A DNA stretch of 64,000 nucleotides, taken from Diplolepis rosae. Lineage: Eukaryota > Arthropoda > Insecta > Hymenoptera > Diplolepididae. This document shows, in pieces, positions 46,887-57,951 of the stretch (the first letter of the stretch is position 1; each line of letters starts with the position of its first letter). Location: contig JAPYXD010000680.1 in assembly GCA_030998225.1 (NCBI GenBank), positions 5,828,001 to 5,892,000 of the forward strand. The letters are read 5' to 3'. Position numbers and translations under genes: made by a program. Below the pieces are notes generated by a model. It did not search any database. It was given only the letters and a program-made list of their open reading frames with translations, and was not told where the DNA came from.

Positions 46887-47029
46887 TATAAAAGGAAGAT
46901 TTTTTCAATAAATAGAGCTTGAAGAGGTTGGCGAACCAAGCCAATGAAATATCGCTCATGACTAATTAAAGATGAGTATTACATTTATTTTTCAACCTCC
47001 AACTGGATCGATGTTTTCTATCTATCATT

Positions 47030-48480
47030 ACATATTATGAAGGGTGATATTTCTATGAAAATCACCTTTAAAATTATTTACTATCATTATTCAAAAAAAG
47101 TCATATCATCTAAGGTAAACCTATATTATTACTTAATTTCATGGACACAGACAATTCAGGGAAACTGCTCAAGTGCCTCAATTTCTGAAGTTCTAATTCA
47201 AGCCAGTGCACTGGGCATTGTAAGGATCTCCATTGAAGTACGGAAAAGAAGTCTGAGGAGGGAATCTGGAAACTATCAAAGACGGCTTTTCACGGAGCTT
47301 AGGCTCGCGATTTCTGCGGTCTCGCATTGTTCCGGACCATTATTCACTCGAACTAGTTTTCAAGAGTGTTACACGACTCGGCAACTAGTCGTTGCAATAA
47401 GTCGCCAAAGTATAAGCTCGCTCGAAACCCACGAAGCTAGTTTCCCAAAATCGATAGATATTCGAACCTCCTTGTGGCACCCCCCCCCCCTCCCCCACCC
47501 TTCCATCCCTCTCAAACCATTCTCTACCACAATTCCTCTCTTCCCTCACCGAACCTAACATTTTCCTCAGAAACTTGAGAGCTGATAGAACAGTGACCAC
47601 GGAACAGAGGGAAACGATCGTCTGTCCGAGAGTGCTGCACGGTTGTCCAATTATCTTCCACTTTAAGCCATCTACAGGACGCATTTTCGAGAGGGCAATG
47701 GAATGCAGAGGTAGATGCACGTCCGAAGGACATATTCGGAAGCAATCTTGTAAATGGATCTGTATCTCAAATGGGATCAAGAGACCCCTTTGAATAAATT
47801 TCAAAGGATCTTAAAACGGATAATACAGCTTTTCGTGTTTTGTATATATCGTGATCGTGATTTGGTTAACATGTCAACACGATTCAATTGGGAACGAGAG
47901 CCAAGAGTTTATTTAAATAATTACTTTTACTCGATTGGACGAAAGTGGATTGAAATTGGATACTGATCTAAATTCATGCCATGCAAAAGATACGTCCTTG
48001 TGGAAAACAAATTTTATGGAGATTTGATATTAAAATTAAAATATCCTTTACTATATTATTATCTAAATAATAGACTTTAAGGAGTTAGGGGCAATGAGAA
48101 GGCCAAAAAAGGACAGTTTTACGAATTTTTTTTTAAGACTGGTTTATTTGGTGGCTGCTCAAGACTGAAATATCTCCAATAAAAAATTCCAACAGAATTC
48201 ATTAGTAAATTGTTTTGGCTAGTGATTGAATAAAGGTCGTTAAAAAATTTTTATTTTTTTTAAATGGTGGATGTGTAAAGTTAAAGTTTATTTTTCGCTT
48301 TAAAGATATCGTGGGAACCGACTTTGAAAAGACGTTTATGAGAAAATGCCGATAAAGTTTTAAGTATTGTATACATGTTAACGGAGTATGGTGGGTACGG
48401 ATCTAGTCAGTCCAGAGAGCGCTTTGACTTGCTATTGACTCGCGTGGTAGCAATCGTGAAATTGGCAACGTCGCGCATAT
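47030..48480. other. No gene; unexplained GC-balanced segment 47130-47800
   Basis: Overlapping open frames on both strands (47037-47558 and 47385-47804) encode no recognisable domain, and a poly-C run occurs at 47481-47491. Exons cannot be ruled out, but none matches the TMTC2-like gene. 48240-48480 contains a repeat related to 45400. Confidence 0.45.
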
Positions 48481-48481
48481 A

Positions 48482-48923
48482 CACTCGAGATTCCCTATAA
48501 CGAGATTCCCTGTAACGAAACCTCTCTTTAACGAGCGCGTCACGCCTCCCTATAACGAGCAGACGATCGACCCCTCTTCCCCCACTACTACGGAATGAAG
48601 CGCGCTCGAATTTGAAAAAGTAACCAATGAGTTTGATAGCTTTTATCACAAATTAATGAATTAATCACAAATTTTTAGTATTTTGAGTACATACCGTAAA
48701 ATAAGTCAATTCCATACTGAATACTCGCAAAAATCTTTTTTATACGTTTTTTTACTATGTACATATAATTATTCACATGGCATCACTGACAGAATGACTG
48801 CGCGCATTATATAATGCGCATAACAGCGCGTAGCAACAAGTAGGATATGGAGGGGATCCCTCTCGCGCTCGTTACAGAGAGGTCTCCGATGATCGAGCTT
48901 CTCGTTACAGGGAATCTCGAGTG
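48482..48923. mobile_element. Iterated-motif MITE (CCCTATAACGAG type), TA flanks
   Basis: The ends are CACTCGAGATTCCCTATAAC and, reversed, CACTCGAGATTCCCTGTAAC. TA lies on both sides (48480-48481 and 48924-48925). The terminal motif CCCTRTAACGAG is repeated at 48507-48560 in direct orientation and at 48880-48915 inverted. Confidence 0.85.
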
Positions 48924-49252
48924 TACACTCCGCTCAACCGCCGTTCGCCGCGACGTGTTGATTTCGCCTTTTGTCTAACCTAAAAGATAAACTAATGATA
49001 CATAACTCAAATAAATATGAGTAAAACAAGTAAAAAGTGATCTTGCAAGAATAAAAGAGGTACTGAAAAGGTTTATGAGCAACATTGCTAGCATGTAATT
49101 CTCATTTTTAATAGTCTTATCCACCATACTCCCTTAAAAAAATATTTTTTCTTAACTTACATAGAGTTATAGCTTCCAAGACTATATATAATGAAATTTC
49201 TGCCTCTACAAAAACAATTTTCTGCAAATCGATTTTTTGAAATTTATAATTG

Positions 49253-50686
49253 ACCCTAACCCCTTAAGGGGTTACACCACTTTGGTCGCTTTTAAAAATC
49301 GAATTTTTTTTTGTTCTTAATGTACTCTCTATATATAAGGAAATGATATGCCGTTAGTTAAAAATTGATATCGAAAGTAAAAGGGCAATTTTCGAGCTAA
49401 CATTCTCGAAACTTTGAACGCGTTTTTCTCGAAACTGCATTTTCAAAGTCGGTACGCACTCTAGCTTTGGAAATTTTCAATCAATCTACTTAAATATGTT
49501 TTCAATGGAATCATTTGATGTTTTTCTAGTGAAATAAGTAGGACTTTTTTAAAATTGATATATGCAATTTTTTATGTAACTTTATGTAACGAAAGTTGGG
49601 GCTAAATACGTATCTTTTACTTTAAATCAATGCAATTTTATTCAAAATGTATATTTTTGAAAACAGCTACGTATTTCGCTAGAAAAATACCTAATGATTC
49701 TATTAAAAAAAGATTTAAGTCGATTGATTGAAAATTGGCAAAGCTAGAGTGCCCACCGTACGACCATCTTATTTTTGCACAAAAAAAAACAAATCATTTT
49801 CTAGTTTAATTTAATTAATGTATTTCAATTTTTTTTAATTGAATCGAAAAATATACATTTTATCGGAAACTGTTTCAGACAAAATTTGTGGACCTTATTG
49901 AAGCGAACAAATATGCATTTTTACGTTTTTTTCGTATTTCACTTATTCTGGTTAATAAATTGGATTTTTGATTTTCAATAGTTTTTTTTCTTTAACTAAA
50001 AAGAAAAATGTTCAATATAAAAAATTGAATTTTCGATTTTCAATAGTTTTTTTTCTTTAACTAAAAAGAAAAATGTTCAATATAAAAAATTGAATTTTCG
50101 ATTTTCAATAGTTTTTTTTCTTTAACTAAAAAGAAAAATTTTCAATATAAAAAATTGAATTTTCGATTTTCAATTGTTTTTTTTTAATTTTTAAAGAAAA
50201 ATATACATCTCATAAAAAATGTTGCTATTTTAATTTGTATATATTTTTGTAGTAAACAATTTTGGAGTCGGTTTCACTTATACACAAAATTTTTTCTACA
50301 GAAAGTGTTTTTTACAGAAAATGCATAGATTTAGTTTAATCGGGATCCAAATTTCGGAAGATATTTTCCGATTTTGGTTTCTAATTCAAGCAGATCTTTA
50401 TATATACTGTAAAAAACCTTTTCTGTAGAACAAATTTTGTGTATAAATGAAACCATCTCCAATTTTGTATCATGACGTTTTTTTCGTATTTCATATAATT
50501 TAACACTAGAACTACCAAGGGGGGTCAAAATGACTTGTTTGACATGGTAGAAATAGGTATACCTCAATCGTCGGTAGTTCTAGTGTTAACTGAAAAATGG
50601 AATTTTTACATTGACTCGTTTTATTACTTCAATAAATATTCTTGAAAAAGAATAATATTTTGATGGGGCAAAGTGGTGTAACCCTT
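49253..50686. mobile_element. Element with GGGGTTACACCACTTTG ends
   Basis: The left part is TTAAGGGGTTACACCACTTT and the right part is CAAAGTGGTGTAACCC. The host sequence on either side rejoins as in the related repeat near 45675-45690, which has no insertion. The exact end and duplication (TTGAC-like) remain uncertain. It contains a 65-bp tandem array and TAGATCT-type repeat sequence. Confidence 0.65.
49970..50185. repeat. Tandem array, 65-bp period, about 3.3 copies
   Basis: GATTTTCAATAGTTTTTTTT recurs at 49970, 50035 and 50100, and GATTTTCAATTG at 50165, exactly 65 bp apart. Copies 1-3 are almost identical, so the array is recent. Confidence 0.92.
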
Positions 50687-51013
50687 TGACACATGTCTCC
50701 CTTGAAATTTTCATGGTTACGATAATCGAAATCTCATATGTTTTCTCTGATATCAGTTTCACTTTAGAGGTTCGATTTTTTGTAAATATGCGTAGTAAAT
50801 ATGTCATTACTCAACAAACGTATTGAAATTGACACCTAGAATTCTCCATTTTAGAAAAATTCTATGAAAATCATCTTGAAAGCTGTGCACAAATCCCATG
50901 AAAATGTCATTTAAATTTGTATGTATAAAAATTTATAAATTTTTTTAAATTTCCTTTCAGACCGTTTGGTAGGCTCTGACGTCAGCAATTATGTACGACC
51001 GCTTTATAAGGTA

Positions 51014-52618
51014 AAAGCGCCAATAGCCGGACGTCTAAGGAAATGTCATTCAATTTTTTGTATCAATCGTTCTAAACGCGATGCGGAATCAAGAATTGCC
51101 GCGATTATTTTGATGTATGTGTCCTCCCTACTGTAACAAAAAGTCCAGAGTTGTGTTAAGTCTAAATAATCCATTTTAATAATTCTCTTCATTAAATAAT
51201 GCTCTGGAGCCAATTTCCGGACGGGAAAAGTGAATAGATCCAATAGCCGGACAGCGCTGCACCAATACTCGGACAAGAGAATATTATAATTTGATTGATA
51301 TGGATTTGATATTTTTTAATCATAATAAACACTGGGAAATTTTTACGGAAACATTTTTTAGCTCTACGCTTTTAAAAAAAAATATTGAAAAGATTTTACA
51401 AATAGAATATATTATATTTAGAGCTTGCAGCACTAATTGTCAATCGTTTTAGCCTTATATCCTCAATCGCATTAATAATATCCGTTTTGTTATAAAGCTT
51501 TTTAATCTTTTTTTCTGATACTTTTTCCATGATCTATAATAAAGACACCAAATACATAAAACCCAGAAAATACATATGTTAAAATGAAAATACTTTCTCA
51601 AAATATCAGATTTTCAGCAAATCCATAGTTCAAACATTTTTTCTGTAAAAAAATTATTCATTATTATCATAGTTTATCATTATTATTCAAAATTATCATT
51701 CAAAAAGATCAAAAAGTGGGGAAATTTCACTCTGAAATCCATATTTTCATTGTTCTCAATGTAAAAGCAACAAGAAAATAAACGTCAAATGTCAATTGAA
51801 GTTGGATTTCATATTTGACTAATTAAAATATGTTTAAAGTAATTTACCTAATATTTTATTAGATAGATATCTTCTATGAATTGAAAACAGTCAAGTACTT
51901 ATCACATTTATTGAAAACACAAAAGCAGTGCAATGTATCGCCGGACACGCGTTCGGTTATTAGGCAAAACGAATATTCATTGACCTAATAACCGGATTTG
52001 AAATATTTAATTAAAGGAAAATGTAATATTATAATTTGATTGATATGGATTTGATATTTTTTAAGCATGATAAACACTGGGAAATATTTACGGAAACATT
52101 TTTTAGGTCTACACTTATAAAAAAAAATATTGAAAATTTTTTTTAGTGTAGCTTCTTTCTTCTCTGTCTCTTCCTGTTTCTTCCTCAAAAAGCAGTGCAA
52201 TGTAACGCCGGACACGCGTTCGGTTATTAGGCAAAACGAATATTCATTGACCTAATAACCGGATTTAAAATATTTAATTAAAGGAAAATATTTTTTAATT
52301 TTGAGAAATATTATGGCTTATATAAAGCATTTGACTTTAGTGTAACACGTATTAAAATGACAAATGAAGGTAAATGTTATTTGCTTAACAAAAACAACAC
52401 GTCAGTTAGTTTATAGAGCAGATTTCGCTACGTTTCGACCAGCCTTGTGCTTCAGTAGAGAAATTTTTTTTTCTTGGCGAAGTTTTAATTTCTAATTCAA
52501 CAAATTTTTCACTTTTTTAAAGCGTACGTTTCGAGGTTTGTATGCGGTACACCAAAATAGCGATAAGTGATTCATAAATCTCTAATTTTGAGAAAAATTC
52601 ATGGCTCTGTCCGGCTAT
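51014..52618. mobile_element. Iterated-motif element (CCAATAGCCGGAC type), TA flanks
   Basis: The left end reads AAAGCGCCAATAGCCGGACG and the reversed right end reads AAGGCACCAATAGCCGGACA. TA lies at 51012-51013 and 52619-52620. The motif recurs as CCAATTTCCGGAC, CCAATAGCCGGAC, CCAATACTCGGAC, CGTTCGGTTATTAGG and CCTAATAACCGGAT. Two segments are duplicated in direct order inside it: 51280-51390 with 52020-52130, and 51925-52015 with 52190-52285. The element sits inside another inverted repeat (50960-51008 against 52738-52787). Confidence 0.78.
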
Positions 52619-52790
52619 TGGTGCCTTTAGCTTAATTAAAATAATAATTTTATCGAATTTTCTGGAGGAGACAGTAATGCATTATATTTTTCTGCATTGC
52701 TGTCTTCTCAGCAAAGTTTATTTAAATTATTATTTTATTAATAAAGTGATTGTATGTAATTAGTGACGTCAGACTACCACACGGCTTTAA

Positions 52791-54172
52791 AAATAAAAAT
52801 CCGTTGTTTTTCAAAACTGTTTCTCTTCTCATTGAAAAAAGCAATTATATTTCGCGGCTTTTCACGTTGAAGATCATACGGCTTTAATGAAAACTAGTGC
52901 TTATGACTTTTAAAGCAGCAGTCTTCAAATGAATTTCAGGAAATTTTAATTTTGGAACGTGTACTAATAAAAGCATTCACATTACGATTATCTGCTAGGT
53001 AAATATTTTTCCATACTTTCTTTAATTTGCGAAAGTAAGATTACAAAATTGAATGTGTGAACTCATCATCGAGTTACGTAACTCGGGTGTTTATTAGAAC
53101 ATGAATACTCAAAAGCTTCATTAAAAATAGTGCAATCAAAATCTAATTATCCTAGTCAGCGAAGCTGAAAATCTCCTTAAACGTGTATTAGACTTTATCC
53201 CTACTTTAGGAGAACACTTTATAGAGGATGAGGAAAATATATGACTGACAGAGATAAAAATGATAATTCAGAGCAAATCCGATCTATTTTACGAACCATA
53301 AGAATACTCTGATCGCAAAGAGTTAATAAAAGATTTTTCTTCTTTCCATATAACTTTCGTTCTTTTTACTTTATTTGCTCATTTTCTCAGTGCTTAACTC
53401 AGCTTAAGTCGAAGTTCCTGAATCGAAAAAGGGAAAAAGTCAACAACTGATGACAATATAGAGTTGATCGAACTCAGTATCGTCTATTCGGATTGGAGAT
53501 AGATGAACCACATGCTTCTAACGTTTCATTTTCCGTTATCGTAATTGCCTGGCTTTCTCTCTTTTTTTCTTCGTTTGCACGAGAGTAACGAGATGTCTCC
53601 GATGTTCGATGAGAAAGCAGGAAAATTGTGTGTCCTCGCGACGAGGGTCTAATCGCCACGACGATATCTTTGGTGAGTTTACGAGGCGCTCCGTCGAATC
53701 GAGAACTTTGCTAGCTAGGGTAAAACATCGCCGCCAAGATTAGAACTGAGTTTCGCCAGTTTCCGATGTTTTATCGCGATGGCCACTGCCCGGGGCAGAA
53801 GCAGTGAGAACATATAGATACATATATCTACATGGAAGGAGAATTGTACGTGCGGAGTAAATCGCGGAAATATGAGCCCTCGGGATACGTCTCTCTCGAG
53901 GTTGTCGAGCTAGTCCAAAAAAAAGGATAACAAAAAGCTCAGCTGCTGACGTAGCGAGAAATTGTTCGCTTCAAGTTAGATACACTGAATGAAACTGGGG
54001 GAATAAATCTAAATATGAAAATAAACGACTTTTCCCGCCTTACAAAAAGCAACCTTCAAAAAGGGACAACAAGACAATTCATTTTTTTCGACACTTTATT
54101 CTCATCATGACAAAAAAATTCTTAAAATAATTTGAATTATTGAAAATATTTCTAAAATTGAACGAAAATTAC
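52791..54172. other. No gene; GC-rich island 53460-53930
   Basis: 53460-53930 is distinctly richer in GC and in CpG than its surroundings and shows no repeat structure or convincing coding frame. It could be a conserved regulatory segment inside the intron or an unrecognised exon; this is inference from composition only. Confidence 0.4.
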
Positions 54173-54173
54173 A

Positions 54174-56108
54174 TCCCGTGTAGAAATTGCCCTATCTTTC
54201 CTTATTTCAAGTTGGGTTCTAGTGGGGCCCGGACTAGAATTTCCTCATCTAGAAAAAACTGGTAGGAGCCCTGTTAGCACCCGATTAGTATTTCTAGTCC
54301 AGAAAAAACTGATAAGGGCCCTGTCAGGTTCTAGTGAGGAATTCCTTGTTTCGCTTAAGTATGGAAAATCTATTTGTATCTGGCGGGGCCCCGACTAGAG
54401 AATCCCTATTTGTAATATTTGTGGTTAAGGTTAGGTCCATTAGATACAACATAACCTTTATTCTTTATTCTCATTAAAATTTGATCTTATCTGATAAAAA
54501 TGGAGATTTTCTGAACACGGTCTTGGATAAAATCAATACTTAAGAGGAAGCAACAACATTTAAGAAAACTTTTTCATAATTTTAACTCGAATTCGCATGT
54601 AATTATAATAATCATATGCGAGCACGTATGTGTATGTGTGTGTATCTTATTGTGTCGAGGTAATAACAATAACGAAACATGTAGTTCAATTAACATGGGG
54701 TGAATAGTAAAATCAATTGAAGCTTTCATAATAAACATAAGCGGTAGAAGTTACTACATAAGTGTAGTTAGAAAAACAAACTATTGATAAGTAAATAAGT
54801 GTACTATTTTTTTAATCGTTTTTCGTTATTTTTTCGTTATGCGATAATTTTCTTGATTCAAAAGTTTCATGATATTTTTGGAATTGAAAAAACTCAAATT
54901 TTTTAGATTCTGAACATACGTTGATTTTACTCTTAAAAACAAAAATTAAAGGAATCATAACGTGTATAAAGTATCACTAATATACAATAATAAAAATTAA
55001 TACTTCTAAAATGTATATAAAGCTTTTTATTATGTAATGTTCTTTAATTCAAAAATTTGATCTGTTTATTTCAAAAATATTTCATTTTATAGAAAATCGA
55101 TTCAATAATTAAAAATTTTAATCAGAATCATAAATTGGCATAAAATTTAAAAATTCCCGGTTACACGGGGCCCATACACTTCTTACACGGACCTGCAGTA
55201 GTTGCAGGTTATAAGCGCTATTTTCTTTCTTGTATTCCAAGCGTGCGCAGCCGAGAGGCTTAGTCGTTAGGTTAGTAATGCGTTAATCATAAGTAGAGAG
55301 GGTTCGAACCCGCAGCGTTAAGAATAATTTTTAATACCACCTAAACGAGCGTTTGTGTAGTGTAGAAGGAGGGGTGTGTGTTTGTAGGTGTTTATATAAA
55401 AATAGTAAGTTAAAAATAAGTAAGTAAGTCTACTTGAAAGTAAATACAGTTATGAAATGTACTAATAAGAATATTCATCGATTCAACTACTGCTCTTACT
55501 TGATTTACCCCTATGTACCTGCGGTTCACTTAACTTCAAAAATTACACTGGGGCCTTTGTACACTATGGAAAGTAAGTTAAAAAGTAGTCAAACTTACTG
55601 AGATTTTTTTTCAGTGTACGAGTAATGAAAAAGTACTGTCAATTTACTCAGAAAAAAATTTCCTAGCTTGAAAACAGATTTTTTACTGTGAAAACAGTAA
55701 ACTTAACCTTCCAAGCGAATATCCCTCCATTGCCGTTAAAAATGTTAAATATTAGAGTCTTAACTCGAATTTTCCCTGTACTTCTTCTCTCAGTGTGGAA
55801 AATCGTTTTTATTTATTATTTTCTCAGTGAGATACCTGAACAAAATTGGTCACGCGACTCTGCTAATATATGCCCTTAAATTCAATGCGGAAGTCCAATA
55901 GGGCCCTAATGGTGTCCTTTTTTGTAGGTGGGGAAGTGTAAGGGCTGACCTCACTAAACCCCTACTAGAAAGTCTAGTAGGGCCCACCTCGACAAAAGCG
56001 TTACGTTACCGACGGGGCCCTGACTAGTTTTCCACGCTAGATCCCGACTAGAAATGGGGAAAACTCGCCGGGGCCCCACTAGACCCCTATCAAAATTTCT
56101 ACACAGGA
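54174..56108. mobile_element. Iterated-motif element (GGGGCCCCGACTAG type)
   Basis: The left end is TCCCGTGTAGAAATTGCCC and the reversed right end is TCCTGTGTAGAAATTTTGA. Flanks are CA and TA. Motif copies such as GGGGCCCGGACTAG, GGGGCCCCGACTAG and GGGGCCCTGACTAG fill 54210-54420 and 55890-56090. The middle (54430-55880) is different DNA with a tRNA-like segment, probably a later insertion. Confidence 0.65.
55246..55325 (+). ncRNA. tRNA-like segment
   Basis: TAGTCGTTAGG (55261-55271) as an A-box-like motif and GGGTTCGAACCC (55310-55321) as a B box/T-arm lie at RNA polymerase III spacing. GTTAGTAATGCGTTAATCAT also resembles the 18588-18660 segment. No complete cloverleaf is evident. Confidence 0.35.
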
Positions 56109-56389
56109 TATAATGTCAATGCTTAAGGGTGTTGGTAAATTTAAGATTGCTTTTTAAAAAAAGTTATTATTATTATTGAAATTTAAAGAATTTGAAATCT
56201 TTCTGTGTAAAAAGAAAAATTTCGAACTCAACTATCTAATTTGTAATTATTATTATTAACAGATTTAATTTTCATTTGTAATTAATCAAAATAATAAATG
56301 TATTATTCATTCAATCTCCAAAATTAATATTCTTTGTAAAATATATTTTGATAATAATTTTCGTAACGATTTTGGTTTTTATGAAAAAG

Positions 56390-57210
56390 TTGATACTCCC
56401 GCTTCGTGCTCGACTTTCTGTATACATTTCTGTAACTTTCTATAATGATTTACATGCTTAAAAGCGGAATATCTCAATAAGGAAATACAATCGTAGAGTT
56501 TATTTAAACAAACGATTTTGCATTTTAACGCATATTACGTATCTCAAATATTTTGGTTACAAAATGGTAGTTTTGATTTTCAATATTGTCTTTTTAAATC
56601 AAAGCATAAAATAAACATTATGTCGAAAAATGTCATAATGAGAATTCGTAGACATCATTCAGGAAATACCGAAAGTTAGCCGAGTCAGTGTCGTTTCGCG
56701 TGCGAAAAGTTGATTTTCCTGCACTAGTGCGATAAAATTTCAAGTTTGTTTCAATTTTGCGCACACTTAAAATTTTACCGCACTAGTGCGGGAAAACCAA
56801 CTTTCTACACGCGAAACGATATCGGAAAAGCTAATTTTCGGTGTACGGCGGACAAAAAATAATTTTCCATCTCAGCGTTTTTTACGTATCTAACATTTTT
56901 TGTTCAAAAAATGGACTTTTTGAATTTTTATCGTATTCTTTTGAATTGAAACGAAAAATATACATTTTATCAGAAAATGTTTCAGTCAAAATTTGTGGAT
57001 CTTATTGAAGCGAGAAATTATGCATTTCTACGATTTCTATGTATTTCACTTATTCTGGTTAATAAATCGAATTTTCGATTTTCAATAGTTATTCTCTTCA
57101 TCTAGAAAGAAAAGTAGACATAAAAAATTGAATTTTTGATTTTTAATAGTATTAATTTTAAATTAAAAAGAAAAATATACATCTTATTTCGTATTTCATA
57201 TAATTTAACT
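56390..57210. repeat. Copy of the TAGATCT dispersed repeat with an inverted insertion
   Basis: It follows the same order as 36655-37130 (CTTCGTGCTCGACTTTCTGT, then TCTAACATTTT, then AAAATGGACTTTTTGAATTT). At 56669-56843 it carries an inverted-repeat insertion with GCACTAGTGCG arms that is absent from the 36936 copy. Confidence 0.72.
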
Positions 57211-57951
57211 GGAAAATGGAATTTTGACATTTTGACAAGATTTATAAGCACTATCAGAAACCAATATTGAAATCTTTGATTTTTTCAAAACAAAAACTTC
57301 AAAAATACTCAAAATGCTCTCATTTTCACAATTTTGATTAGATCCAATCCGATAATTCTATTGTGAGTTATTATGTCCAGAGATGCGGAGCAAACAGACA
57401 TATAGACATACAGACGTCAGACATTTTCGTAAAAACTGTTTTTTCTGACTGAGAGGGTCTCAAAACGTAAAGATTTAATGCAAATTCCGAGTCATATTTC
57501 ACATAAAACCAATAACTTCTCATTGATGATAATAATCTAAAAAACCTTATTTACTGCCTTGACAAAAAGCAGCTTTGGAAAAAATACAGTAAGATAAATT
57601 ACGTTTTGTAATTAAATTTTATTGCTGATGCTTGAAAATATAAAGATAGAATAAATTAACCAAAAAATGATATAGATAATATAAGGGTCGTTGCCAAAAA
57701 ATTGTGAAAGTTGAGTTCCAGCAGATTTACATATTTCCGTTATTTAATACATATTTTTTTCTAATAACAGGATAAAGTAGTCACATGATTGTAGTTTTCA
57801 GTCAAGTTTCAAAATTCGAGGTGCTTTTGTTAAAAAAATGGAAAAATAAAATACAGCCAAATGTCCACTCGGTAAACCTGTCGCCAACCACAAATATATG
57901 AACTAAAATTGAGTAATAATAAGTAAAGAATTACACGACTACACAGAGAGA

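Larger units (their letters stand above)
45114..47011. mobile_element. Composite foldback element
   Basis: Left-end TCGATTCAGTTGGGGGTT is mirrored at the right end by ...AACCTCCAACTGGATCGA. The arms share further sequence such as CCAACCTCTTCAGGCTCTAT against ATAGAGCTTGAAGAGGTTGG. Its right arm is interrupted by two TA-type elements (46514-46612 and 46615-46886), and 45862-46055 is another insertion. A related partial copy lies at 48240-49252 and 50687-50830. Confidence 0.7.

Noticed and set aside
47037..47804. Overlapping 173- and 139-codon frames on opposite strands
   Set aside because: They include a poly-C run, share the same DNA on both strands, and match no domain. TPR pattern was looked for and not found.
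48407..48649. 80-codon minus-strand frame with RYRESRYRES
   Set aside because: The apparent peptide repeat is a translation of the inverted end and iterated CCCTATAACGAG motif of the 48482-48923 element.
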